58,006 nt of DNA from Spirogloea muscicola (lineage: Eukaryota; Streptophyta; Zygnematophyceae; Spirogloeales; Spirogloeaceae). A program made the translations under genes and the position numbers. Shown piece after piece: positions 11,101 through 21,156 of this stretch (position 1 is its first letter; each line of letters opens with the position of its first letter). Location: positions 97,230-155,235 of the forward strand of contig WELB01000061.1 in assembly GCA_009602725.1 (NCBI GenBank). The letters are read 5' to 3'. The notes beneath the pieces are model-generated. The model was not told the origin of the DNA, ran no database searches, and saw nothing but the letters and a program-made list of their open reading frames with translations.

Positions 11101-11642
11101 GACGAGCTCGGCAGTTCTTGGAAATTGCTCAGAGTCGCCAGAAGGCTTATGCTGACAAACATCGGAAGGACGTCTCCTTCGATGTTGGTGCACAAGTTCT
11201 ACTTAGCACAAAGCACTTATCCTTGCGGGCTGTGGGTACGCGCAAGTTGCTACCCAAGTGGGTTGGACCATTTGCAGTAGTACGCCTTGTGGGCAAGGTG
11301 TCCTACGAGCTCAAGACACCAGTGCATTGGAAGGTACATAATGCCTTCCATGTGTCTCAGCTGAGGGCCTTCCTTTCGGATGGTCGTGTCCAACCGCCCC
11401 CACCTCCACTACTGATCGAGGATGCTCTTGAGTTTGAGGTGGAAGAGATCTTGTCTCATAGGGACAAGCCTCGAGGGCGTAAGACCCGTGAGTATCTGGT
11501 GAAGTGGCTCGGGTATGGGCCTGAGCACAACACGTGGGAGCCTGCGGCCAATTTGGCAAATTGTCCGTATGCTCTCAGGGAATACCTGGCCAAGGTTGGT
11601 AATGCTCCTAGGCTTGGTCGAGGCAGCAACCGTCGGGTGTAA
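8136..11642 (+). pseudogene. Chromovirus pol (PR-RT-RNaseH-INT-chromodomain), broken
   Basis: Ty3/gypsy polyprotein in canonical order. The aspartic protease is near 8190-8560 (FLIDSSGA, an extra Ser in the usual DTGA). RT is at about 8900-9500 with [13 protein letters not shown] and YLDD at 9312-9323. RNase H (VCDASLTGIGAVLL, TGEQELLAVVHALRVW) is at 9750-10080. The integrase zinc finger is at 10350-10490, and its core (VDFITQ, SDRDPRF, TDGQTERM: D, D, E) at 10566-10880. A C-terminal chromodomain (EFEVEEILSH to VKWLGYGPEHNTWEP) is at 11430-11600. The chromodomain places it among chromoviruses, which target heterochromatin. Breaks: a one-base insertion near 9237, single-base shifts near 9699 and 9835, and an in-frame TAG at 10530-10532. 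Gag and the 5' LTR are absent. Confidence 0.92.
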
Positions 11643-11700
11643 AATCTGTCGGTTGTTCTCTCGAGGTTCCCGAGGACGTGAACACCAGAGTGGGGAGGTA

Positions 11701-12240
11701 TATATTGAAACAGCCGTTTGGTTAAGCCACATGGCTCTGTTGTCATTACATGACCGATTATTTGGGCCAGGTGCCCTGCCAGCTACCAGGCTGGCTGGTC
11801 GGTGGCCCGCCCGGGTGCGGGTCCCGCCCGTCCGGAAATACCCCTCAAGGATCCGCCCGGCCAAGGGAGGATCGTTGGGCCTGCCGCAAGGCGGGCCTTG
11901 GGGCGAACCTGCTCACACCCCTGGAGGGGGGGTGGCACGGGGAAGCCCGAAGGAGCCTCAGGGGCGGAGGCTCATCAATCAGTTGGAGCCGAGGAAGCCT
12001 TGGAGCAGCCTTGCCGCTGCTCGCCGCCGCAGCCGCCGCCGCACTGCGCTGCGGGGCCTGCTGTGCCGGCCTGCGCCCAGGAGCTGGAGTTGCCGTCGAG
12101 GCGGCGCCACAGGGCCTGTCTTCCGCTGCGCTATGCGCTAGTGCTTCCTTGTGTAGTGGGTTGGCTCCTAAACCCCCTATGCTCGAATACAATGAGGACT
12201 CTCTCCCTCTAACTGCGTGTTCAGGGCGAGATTCTCTACA
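11701..12240 (+). mobile_element. 3' LTR of the plus-strand chromovirus (LTR1)
   Basis: Follows the polypurine tract AGTGGGGAGG at 11690-11699. It starts TATATTGAAACAGCCG (other copies start TGTAATGAAACAG) and ends GATTCTCTACA. It contains GC-rich inverted repeats, such as CCTGCCGCAAGGCGGGCC near 11880, and the shared LTR modules described in the findings. Confidence 0.88.
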
Positions 12241-13080
12241 AAGCAGGCCATGTCCACAGCCTTCCATCCACAAAGTGATGGCCAAACCGAGAGAATGAAT
12301 AGGGTTGTGGAGGACATGCTCCGGCATTTTGTCAACCCGAGTCAGACTGACTGGGATGAGTTTCTGGCTCCGGCCGAATATGCTGTGAACAATGCCTCTC
12401 ATGAGTCCACCAGACAGACACCCTTCTTTCTCAACTATGGTCAGCATCCCGAGCACCTTTGCAGGTGGGGAGGCCGGACCACGTTCCGGCCGCTGTTCCC
12501 AACGACGGGCTCGGCTTTTTTTGGAAATTGCCCAGAAGAGGTAGAAGGCTTATGCTGACCAACGTCGGAAGAACGTGTCCTTCGACGTGGGTGGTCAAAT
12601 ACTGTTGAGCACCAAGCACCTCGCCTTGCGGGCAGTGGGTACGCACGAGTTGCTACCGAAGTGGGTTGGACCTTTCTCATTGTACGCCTTGTTGGCAAGG
12701 TGACCTATGAGCTCGGTACACCGGTACAATGGAAGACTCACAATGTATTCCACGAGTTCCAGCTCCGGGCCTTCCATTCCGATGGCCGCGTCCAACCGCC
12801 CCCACCTCCTATCTTGCTCAAGGATGCGTTTAAGTACGAGGAGGAGGAAATCTTGTCACACCGGGACAATTACGTGGGCGTAAGACCCGTGAGTATCTCG
12901 TGAAGTGGCTCGGCTATGGGCCTGAGCACAACACGTGGGAGCCTGCCGCCCATCTTGTCAATTGCCCGGCAGCTCTCCGGGACTACTTCGCACAGGGTGG
13001 TAACTCAGCTACGTAGAGGCCGCAACCGTCGGATGTAAGCTCCTTTGGTTGTCTCCTGTTCCCGCGGACGTGAACATCTC
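12241..13080 (+). pseudogene. Chromovirus integrase C-terminal half with chromodomain, broken
   Basis: Begins mid-integrase (TKQAMSTAFHPQSDGQTERM) exactly where the LTR1 ends. It continues through NPSQTDWDEFLAPAEYAVNNA, the GKVTYELGTPVQWK region and a chromodomain-like end (EEEEILSHRD, then a shifted VKWLGYGPEHNTWEPA). Stops and frameshifts occur near 12470, 12557 and 12880. It is the 3' end of a second chromovirus (LTR2-bearing); its 5' part is not in the adjacent sequence. Confidence 0.82.
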
Positions 13081-13093
13081 AGTGGGGGAGGAA

Positions 13094-13905
13094 TGTAACG
13101 TTCCCACTTACTGTGAGCATTGACCCAGGCGGTTACGCTCACCTAATTGGCACGTGGCCGACCTGGCCTGGCCAGGTGGTCTCGCACGGGGGCCTACGTG
13201 GCGCGGTGTCCACCCTGGCGCCCCGCCCCGACCGACCTGGCTTCTTGGCCAGGTGGTCCCGCACGGGGGCCTCGGTGGCGCGGTGTCCACCCTGGCGCCC
13301 CGCGCACGGGGCCGCGGTGGCACGGTGTCCACCCTGGCGCCCGGCACACGGGGCCGCGGTGACACGGTGTCCACCCTGGCGCCCGCCTGGCGCCCGGCGC
13401 ACGGGAGCCGCAGTGGCGCGGTGTCCACCCCGGCGCATCGACACGTCCGCCCCGCCAGCGGGGCCTTCCCCTCGGCAGGCCTGTCCCTCGGGGCGGGCCC
13501 GCATGCGGCCCGCCCCGCGGGGTGGGCCATGGAGCGACCGATGCGCCCCTGAGGAGGGGCGGCACCGGGAGCACTAGGAGTCTGGGGGCTGAGAGCTGAG
13601 CAGCAGTTCGGATCAGTGAAGCCCCGAGAGCGGCGCAGCCCTGCTGCTGCGCCTGCTGGCCGCCGCCGCAGGACGCTGCTGGCGCGCTGCAAGGCGTCCG
13701 TGGCCGGCCCTTGGTGGGCTAGCTGCGGGCTGGTGCCCGGGAGGTGGAGACGCCGCCTGACGGCGGCACCACAGGGCGAGACTTCCGCTGCGCGCTGAGG
13801 CGCGAGGTGCTTCACGGTGTAGGGGTTTGCTCCTAAACCCCTACGTCCGAATCCAAGAATGACTTGAGCGCCTAATTGCCTGTCTGCAGGGGTCGAGTCA
13901 CTACA
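13094..13905 (+). mobile_element. 3' LTR, family LTR2
   Basis: Follows the polypurine tract AGTGGGGGAGGA at 13081-13092. It starts TGTAACGTTCCCACTTACTG and ends GGGTCGAGTCACTACA. A second family member is the solo LTR at 15720-16460. It carries a GC-rich tandem repeat (separate entry) and the shared CTCCTAAACCCC hairpin near its end. Confidence 0.85.
13196..13440 (+). repeat. Tandem repeat of about 43-52 bp within LTR2
   Basis: The core GCGCGGTGTCCACCCTGGCG or CACGGTGTCCACCCTGGCG recurs near 13200, 13278, 13322, 13366 and 13418. Spacing is mostly about 44 bp, with CACGGGGCCGCGGTG between units. The solo LTR2 copy (15720-16460) has fewer units, so copy number varies between LTRs of the same family. 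Confidence 0.75.
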
Positions 13906-14690
13906 CCCGGGGTCGGACGAGTCGAGTGTTCCTCCACTCCATCAGCCAACGAAATTGCCAGGTCAGTACTTCGCCTGCGTAACCACCTGCGGTCTGCGGA
14001 TTGCCTGTCTTTTGACAAGGAGGTGAAACGGATCGCCGATGGGCGGCGAGTCTGGCCACATGCCAGAGGCTGGTCCGTACTCCAGTTCTGGTCCCTCCCT
14101 CGGCTGCGCGTGCTGCTTTGCGTTTTGGGGATATGATTGCGCGCTGCCATTATGGCTTTGCGTGTCTGGGCACCAGCTTGCTCAGTATATTACGGTAGTA
14201 TTGGCTCTTCGGTGTGTCTTATGCCTTCCACTGACTTGGCCCTCAGTGTGTTGGTGTAAAGACATGGAGTCCAAGGACTCAAGTGCGCAACCTAGCGTCC
14301 CTCCGCCGGCAATACCACCGACCGGGATCGAGGAGGTGGCCGATGATTCGGCGGAGCTCCAAGCACCCGGACCAGACGGCCTTACAACGGCCGAGGTGCT
14401 GCGACTATGTCGCTGACAGGAGCAAGTCGAGGCTGCGGTCCAGGGTGGGAATCCGTCAGTATAAACCCCGTATTGAAGGCGCTGAGCGAGGAGGCACGGG
14501 TCCTGATCAGCCTCATGTGCGCGGATGAGCAGCGTACCCGTCGCCTCAGAGCCAAAGTAAGCCATTGTGCGCGGTTGGGCCGTGCCTAGCCGTGCCAGCC
14601 CTCGAAGTCCGACGGGACGGGGAGCCTCGCAGCATGGATCCGGGAAATGAACGCATGGTTCATACTGTGCGAGGCGCCGGTGACATCCCG

Positions 14691-15444
14691 TGTAACGTTC
14701 CCTCCGTTTGAGTGCCAACGGTGCCGGTAAATTTACATGATTGTATCGTATCTACCGTTTGGGAGTCCCAAATGGTGCGGGTAGTTTGCTACACCCCGTG
14801 TAGCTAAGTACGGTCCGAAGCCCCGGGCTTCGTACCGCGCGGCATCGTCCGCCAGTCGTATTGCCCGAGAATCGCTGCTTCGCTCGAGCGCGGCATCGTC
14901 CAGGAGATCTCCATCCGCCAGGCGCTCCTTCGCTCGCGCGCGGCAGCGTCTGGCAGATCTGTCGTATTCCCTTGTCCGGCCCGCCCCTCTTGGGGAGGAC
15001 CTTGGGGCAACCCTCATCACACCATCTGGGGAGGGGTGGCAGATGAAACACTTATCAGTAGTAGGCAGAGGCCAGACTGCTCAGTCGGACCCGTGACGCC
15101 AAGGGAGGCACAGCCCTGCTGCTGCCTTCTGCCGCAGCCGCCGCCACAGCTCTGCTGCTGCCGCCTGCTGCCCAGCCCATCGCCGCAGCTCGTCGATGCG
15201 GGCTCGCTGGCTCTCTAGTATCATGGCCGCGCCCCTTGAGGGGACAGCTGCTGACCCTCGGTCGAGTCGCCGCCTTCTGGCGGTGCCTCAGGGTAAGACT
15301 TCCGCTGCGCTATGTGCGCGTATGTCTGCGCTGTGTGCGCTAGCGTTCCACTCTGTAAGGTGGTTCTCTCCAAAACACCCTATGCTCGAATCCAAACCAG
15401 GACATTCTGATTTTAATTGTGTAATTAGGGACAGAGATGTCACA
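14691..15444 (+). mobile_element. Solo LTR, family LTR3, in gag
   Basis: Runs TGTAACGTTCCC to GATGTCACA, 754 bp. Flanks TCCCG (14686-14690) and TTCCG (15445-15449) look like a 5-bp TSD with one change. Gag sequence continues on either side, showing it inserted into the older element. Confidence 0.85.
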
Positions 15445-15719
15445 TTCCGCGTGGGCATCGCCGCCACCTATCTTACCGGAGATCCAGCCGCCATATGGGA
15501 AAGTACGAAATCGTTCTCAACACCCAGCGTGTACAACACTTGGGACTTTCTCACCCGATCATTGACCACTTTGTTTGGCGAAGTACATGCGGAGCTCTAC
15601 GCTCGGAATCAGCTCGACGCCATCCAAATGGTCGACGACGACTTTGAGGACTACATGCGTTGTTTTCATCTCATCTTGATGAAGTGTGGTAACATGAAAC
15701 CCATGGACCAGGTCCAGAG

Positions 15720-16460
15720 TGTAACGTATTCACTTACTGTGAGCGTTGACCCAGGTGGTTACGCTTACCTTATTGGCACGTGGCCGACCTGGCCTGGCCA
15801 GGCGGTCCCGCACAGGCGCGCGGTGTCCACCCTGGCGCCCCGCCTCGACCGACCTAGCCTGGCCAGGTGGTCGCGCACGGAGCCGCGGTGGCACGGTGTC
15901 CACCCTGGCGCCCGGCGCACGGGGCCGATGTGGCAAGGTGTCCACTCTGGCGCCCGGCGCACGGGGGCCGCGGTGGCGCGGTGTCTACCCCGGCGCTTCG
16001 ACACGTCGGCCCCAACAGCGGGGCCTTCCTCTCGGCAGGCCTGCCCCTCGAAGCGGCCCGCATGCGGCCCGCCCCGCGGGGTGGGCCATGGAGCGACCCC
16101 ATGCGCCCCCTGGGGGGGGCGGCACCGGGAGCACTAGGAGTCTGGGGGCAGAGACACGGACACCAGTGAAGCCCAAGAGCGGCGCAGCCCTGCTGCTGGG
16201 GCTGTTGCTGCCGCTCGTCGCCGGCAGGACGCTGCCGGCTCGCTGCAAGGCGTCCGTGGCCGGCCCTTGGTCGGCTAGCTGCGGGCTGGTGCCCGAGAGG
16301 TGGAGGCGCCGCCAGACGGCGACACCACAGGGCAAGACTTCCGCTGCACGCCGAGGCGCGAGGTGCTTCACGGTTTAGGGGTTTGCTCCTAAATCCCTAC
16401 GTCCGAAACCAATCAGGACTTGACCACGTTGTTGCCTGTCTACAGGGTCGAGTCATGACA
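15720..16460 (+). mobile_element. Solo LTR, family LTR2, in gag, TSD CAGAG
   Basis: Runs TGTAACGTATTCACTTACTG to GTCGAGTCATGACA, 741 bp. It is flanked by perfect CAGAG at 15715-15719 and 16461-16465, and the gag frame runs DQVQ | RFKAG across the site. Confidence 0.92.
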
Positions 16461-17323
16461 CAGAGATTCAAAGCTGGCCTCCCGCGACATGTGGGGTGTT
16501 GTCCCAGCTCGACAAGCTGACGCATGAAGCAGTAACCTCCCTCGACAAGTTCATTGAGCAAGCGTGACAATCTTTTTCGATGTACCCGACGAAGAAGCGA
16601 CTGCTCGGACGTGAGGATCGTGACGCGCCGGGACCTTCGACTATGAAACGTCTCAAGCCTAGGAACGGCTACGGTGGTAGACCTCGGCCGCCACCTCGGT
16701 TGCAGGTAGTGCCCAAGGGGGACGCCGAAGTTCGTCCCTGAGGAAGACCGTGCATGCTACCGTTGTGGCTCGAAGGGGCACCGTATAAAGGACTGCTCAC
16801 AGCCGCCGAAGCCGCCGACGTCGTCTACGCCATCCTCCACCCGCCCGAAGGGCCAGTACAAGGACAAGGGTAAAGGGAAAATTGAGTACCCTTCCTTTTC
16901 TTCCTTATGTGTGATCCAGCAGCGTGGTGTGAAATTGCTGTGTGGACTGATAGGACGAGCATGTCCAATGTCTGTTGTGCCAGTAGTACGCTCTGTGCAT
17001 GTGCTTATGCAAGCGCTGGTGAACGAAGGCCCCCTTCTTGTATGGCTTCCTTCTAATCTGCTGCAGGAAGCGGCAGGCATGTACGTGAGCTGGATCAGTT
17101 TACACGGTACTAAAGAACCGGTCTTCTTTATTGTGCCGTGCAGTCGCAGAGTGAAACCTCTACCTCCACAGGGCTTTCTTTTGTCGCCGGAAGGCGGGCC
17201 AACTCCACGTGAAGTAAAAGGGGGAGGATGTTTCTCCAAGACCTCCTAAACTGCTCGTATATGTAGCTGGTAGTTATGTTCTTACAGTAACAGTGCCTCG
17301 GCACTCAGCGCCGACGCGCCAAC

Positions 17324-17487
17324 TATGTTGTTCGCAGGACTGGTGGCTAATCAGCCAGCCCAGATCCTCACAGATACGGGAACCACAGTCTCCTGTGTTA
17401 GCAAGAGTTTTGTCAGCGACTATGGTATGATTGTAAAACCGACTGATATTGCAAGCTTCATTGGCTAATGGACAAAGTGCCAAAACC
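17324..17487 (+). pseudogene. Chromovirus aspartic protease fragment
   Basis: MLFAGLVANQPAQILTDTGT with the DTG catalytic triplet near 17371-17379, then VSCVSKSFVSDYG and a frame-shifted LANGQSAKTIG. It continues the gag element just upstream and breaks off at about 17487, where an oppositely oriented gag-only element begins. Confidence 0.8.
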
Positions 17488-17602
17488 ATAGGCGTGCCCC
17501 TCGCCCCCTCGTTCATGGGCGTGCCCCTCGTGGGCGTGCCCCTCTTGGGCGTGCCCCGCTTGGGCGTGCCCCGCTTGGGCGTGCCCCTCAAGGGCTTGCC
17601 CC
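17488..17602 (-). repeat. 15-bp tandem repeat encoding GHAQA/GHAQE
   Basis: About seven imperfect copies of GGGGCACGCCCAAGC (minus strand) encode GHAQAGHAQAGHAQEGHAHE. The same repeat is in element B at 25744-25812. Confidence 0.85.
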
Positions 17603-18212
17603 GCAGCAGCCACTGCCGCAGCAGCTGGCTCCGCAGCAGCCACTGCCGTAGCAGCCGACCGCTCTGCCTCCCGAGAAGGGCTTGGCCGCGCACTGGATGT
17701 GTGCGATACCATGCTGTCTGAAGGACACTGAGGGATAAATACAGGCTCCGGCAGTCAGCAAATCACACACTCCATACCGCAATACAGGACATTGCAAGAC
17801 TGCAGCAGCGACCGAGCAAGCAAGGCAGCGCGCAACCTCACACCTCAATCAGCAGGCAGGCAGACAGCCGCAGTTGTGACCAAGACCGATGCACACGATC
17901 AAGGCTGGCCACACGACTGACCTTACCACACAAAGGCTGCAGGCTCAAGCCACATTTCAAAAGAAACGAATGCAGCAAGTGGTCCTCAAGGATCAGTTGG
18001 TCAATCTGGCTTTAGTCGATGCTGGCTCTCTGCGCAAAGACGACTCCGCACCCGGCGCTTCCGCTGAGCCGCCTCACGGACCAACGTCTGGCAAGCACTT
18101 TATCTTCGACAGAATAAGGTCAGGCCAGCACATCAGGGAGATCCTTGTATCATCAGCGGCGAGCACACGAAGTCACGAGCGCGATGGATGCAAGACCGCC
18201 TCTGATACTAAA
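17488..18212 (-). pseudogene. 5' leader and gag start of a gag-only element (minus, truncated)
   Basis: The minus strand from 18212 matches the leader of element B (25133-25860). A primer-binding site (TTTAGTATCAGAGGCGG, 18196-18212) is followed by a long leader, then the gag N-terminus with the GHAQ-type repeat. The element is cut at about 17487 at its junction with the chromovirus protease, so gag body and 3' LTR are missing. Confidence 0.78.
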
Positions 18213-18768
18213 TGGTAAGGAACCTCGCCCTACACATGCAGTCAGGGTGACCAGTCCTTGTTGAGTTCGGCAGTAGGGGGTTTAGGGACCAACCCACTAC
18301 ACAGATAAAGCACTAGCGCATCGGCGCAGCCGAAGGAAACAAAAACAGGGCCTGTGGCGCCGCCGACCGGCGGCGACTCCACCTCCTGGGCGCAGGCCTG
18401 CGCAGCAGGGCCCGCAGCAGAGTGCGGTGGCGGCTGCGGTGGCGAGCAGCGGCAATGCTGCTCTGAGCTTCACCGGATTGAACTGCCGTCGAGCCTCAGC
18501 CCCAAGGCTCTTCGTGCTTCCCCGTGCCACCCCCCCCCTCCAGGGGTGTGAGCGGGTCGCCCCATGGCCCGCCTTGTGGCAGGCCAAAGATCCTCCCTTG
18601 AACGGGTGGATCCTGGCGAGGGGTATATCTGGACGGGCGCGACCCGCCTCTGGGCGGGCCACTTGCCCGGCAAGCCAGCCCGCCACCTGGCGGGCCACTT
18701 GTCCCAAACTGTCGGTCATGTAACTCCAAAAGAGCCATGTGGCTTTATTAAACGGCCGGTTCATAACA
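18213..18768 (-). mobile_element. 5' LTR, family LTR1 (minus)
   Basis: The reverse complement starts TGTTATGAACCGGCCG and ends GGGCGAGGTTCCTTACCA, followed on that strand by the primer-binding site. It is most similar to the LTRs of element B. Confidence 0.85.
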
Positions 18769-19021
18769 GCAAGGGTTTGGCTCGCCGCGCAGGGTACGCG
18801 CTCCAGGCCAGGACGGTCAGGGGCCGAAGCGGTCAGAGCTCCCCCGGCGGGGCTAACCACGCAGTGGCGCAGGAGGCGCACGCGAGAGAGAGCGGGAGGC
18901 GAGGACATAGCCTGTGATCCGCCTTGTGACTTGTACTTACGGAGAGATCCGCGTTGGAGATCTGCAGAGATCGAGGGCGAGTGACGCGGCGGCAGCCGGT
19001 GACCAGGGCTGCGTTGTCTGA
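18769..19021 (+). other. Probable leader or LTR part of element I
   Basis: No coding signal. A stretch near 18815-18870 (GGTCAGGGGCCGAAGCGGT and CGGGGCTAACCACGCA) resembles 42360-42405, which precedes the second copy of the same protease family. It is therefore probably untranslated or LTR sequence of that element. Confidence 0.4.
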
Positions 19022-21156
19022 ATGCCCACCCGCAGCGGCGCACGCTACTCACTGCCGCCAGCCGATTGGCGGCACGTTGAGGCGGATTCGCAGCCAGACC
19101 GGACGGAGGCCGGTTCGGTGAGCTGCGACAGCGGCAGCGAGGACAGCGTGGTCCTTCTTGAGCGTGGAGAGCGGCATGGACCGGGAGGAGGCTGCCTCGG
19201 CGACAAGTGAGTACTCAGGGAGGTCGGATGGGATCTCCCTGGTGGAGCTCCGCATGCGGGTGGAGGCATGGCGCGCATGCAGCTTAAACCCCGCTTCACG
19301 CGGCGGCTGGGTTTCAGGACCCTTCCGGAGTTCCTGACAGGCCCAGCGATGGGGTACTACGAAGCCGTCATTGACGAGGTTCTCAAAGCCACCGAGGAGG
19401 TGCCGGCTGGCGAGAGGCTAGGGAGCTGGGCAAGGCGCTCAGGAGGAGGGGCGGATGCAGAGCAGGCTGCCGCGGGTGGCGACTTCGATACTCCCTTGGC
19501 GGCAGGCCAATCGGCGAGTGAGGCGGGGGCCATGGGGGCAAGGACGCCAGCCAGACAGGAGCGCCTGCTGGTCGATTCCATGGGTCATTTCTTCAAGCTG
19601 CTTGCAGAGCACTTCAAGACCAACTCAGCCGCCAAGGTGACGGAGCTTGTGAATTTCCGGCGGCTTCCTGGAGAGAATGTAATGGTGATAGCACAGCCGC
19701 TGAAGAAGCTGCGGAGGGCCACTGGACTTGTGACCCTAATCACACAGCTAGGGTCAGAATGTCCTGTTTGGGTTTGGTCATAGGGTATTTTGGAGACAAC
19801 CCTCATACAAAAGACCGCCAACGCACATACGCGCACAGAGCGCAGCGGAAGTCTTGAGGCCCTGAGGCACCTCCCTAGGGCGGTGACTCTACCAATAGAC
19901 TTACAGAGAGCCGGCGAGCCCGCAGCGACGAGCTGCGGCGACGGGCTGGGCAGCAGGCGGCAGCAGCAGAGCTGTGGCGGCGGCGGCAGCAGCAGGCAGC
20001 AGCGGGGCTGGCTAGGCAGCAGCAGGGCTGTGTCTCTCTCGGGCGTTAGACGGACTCCCGAGTCTGACCTAGGCCCACTACTTGTAGCGTTTCCCCTGCC
20101 GCCCCTCCCCAGAGGCTGTGACGAGGGTAGGCCCCAATGTCCTCCTCCGGAGGGGCGGGCCTGACGAATGGGGATACAGGAAATACGGATTTAAGGGGAC
20201 TGGCGCGTGCCGCGTCGCGCGTGCTGCTCGTGGCACGAGCCTGACGAATGGGAAGGCGAGTCGCGTAGCGTGTGCCCGTGGCACGCGCCGCACGTAACGC
20301 GTGCTGTGCTTGTCGCTGGGCGCGTGCCACGCGTGCCGCACGTGGCGCGTGCCGCACGTGCCCAGGGTCTCAGCCCTCACTTAGCAACACAGAGTGCAGC
20401 GAAGTTACTCGTACCGTCTGGAACTCCCAAACGGTAGATACGATACGATCATGTAATGTTACCAGCACCGTTGGCACGCATGAACGGGGGGAAACGTTAC
20501 AGGGCGTATGACTGAGGTGGATGCCGCACAGAGGTTCCTGGAGGCGTGTGGTGGAGGCCGGCGGAAGGACGCTTGGCTAGAGCAGCAGGTCTCGCGACCT
20601 TCCGCGACAACTTTACCGTTGACCAGGTGGCGGAGCTCGCGGACGACGTGGAGCGCCACTTTGCGAGCAAGGCGGTGGAGGTGGCGGTGCCGTCAAAGGG
20701 TGAAGGGAGGCCGTCGGCTCGGCTTCGGCAGTGGTCGTGTCCCCGCCCAGGCAGTGGCGGGAGCCCACCACGCCGTCCGCAGTGGCGGCGGCCGCGGTCG
20801 TCCCAGCCTGGCCGGTTGGGGCCGTCCGCTGTTACATATGCAACGAGCCAGGGCACACCAAGAGGGACTGCCCACGGGGGGCTGGCATGCGGTGCGCCCA
20901 TTGCGGCAAGACGGGGCATGGTGCGGAGGCTTGCTGGTCTCTGCATCCCGAGCAGCGGCCGGCGCAGCGGCAGGTCCATGCAGCGCCCCAGGCTGCCGCG
21001 ATCGCGGCCGCGGCGGTCACGCAAGGGAGGGACGGGCAGGTTCCAGTCGCGGTCCAGGACAGCATATCCCGCCCCGACATGAAGCAGATGATGGCGGAGT
21101 TGATGGCGGAGATGGAGGAGAAGATGAAGTCCACAATGGCAGCAGGGCTATGGTAG
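19022..21156 (+). pseudogene. Gag of LTR element I, double zinc knuckle
   Basis: Gag-like reading starts MPTRSGARYSLPP at 19022, shifts frame near 19210, continues GYYEAVIDEVLKATEEV to LKKLRRATG (19268-19728), is interrupted by a minus-strand LTR3 (19729-20501), and resumes FRDNFTVDQVAELADDVERH near 20600. Two CCHC knuckles follow at about 20833-20945 (CYICNEPGHTKRDC and CAHCGKTGHGAEAC), and the frame ends AAGLW-stop at 21154-21156. The gag is unlike that of the chromoviruses here (one knuckle), so this is a separate lineage; its superfamily is unresolved. Confidence 0.75.
19729..20501 (-). mobile_element. Solo LTR, family LTR3 (minus), in gag
   Basis: The reverse complement starts TGTAACGTTTCCCC and ends TAGGGTCACA, 773 bp. 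Flanks GGACT and GGGCG match at three of five positions, so a TSD is not clear. Element I gag resumes on the far side. It contains a long run of CACGCGCC/GCACGTGCC-like palindromic repeats at 20200-20360. Confidence 0.8.

Larger units (their letters stand above)
13906..17253 (+). pseudogene. Chromovirus leader and gag, interrupted by two solo LTRs
   Basis: The leader at 13906-14263 matches that of element F (30380-30754). Gag begins at ATG 14264 (MESKDSSAQPSVPP). It is interrupted by a solo LTR at 14691-15444, resumes as VGIAATYLTGDPAAIW to MKPMDQVQ (15450-15714), is interrupted again by a solo LTR at 15720-16460, and resumes RFKAGLPRHV. A CCHC zinc knuckle (CYRCGSKGHRIKDC) lies near 16757-16798, followed by a gag-pol linker to 17247 (LLVWLPSN, VFFIVPCSRR). 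Several stops are present. Gag would package element RNA; this copy cannot. Confidence 0.82.

Noticed and set aside
15196-16137. A 313-codon open frame read as one protein
   Set aside because: It crosses from a solo LTR3 through a gag fragment into a solo LTR2. Only 15450-15714 is gag; the rest is LTR sequence.
13108-16378. Long Pro/Arg/Gly-rich open frames on both strands in LTR2 copies
   Set aside because: They arise from the GC-rich tandem repeat; they differ in frame between LTR copies and show no protein conservation.
17488-17602. Short regular repeats as a CRISPR array
   Set aside because: They are contiguous 15-bp coding repeats without spacers, in a eukaryotic retrotransposon gag.
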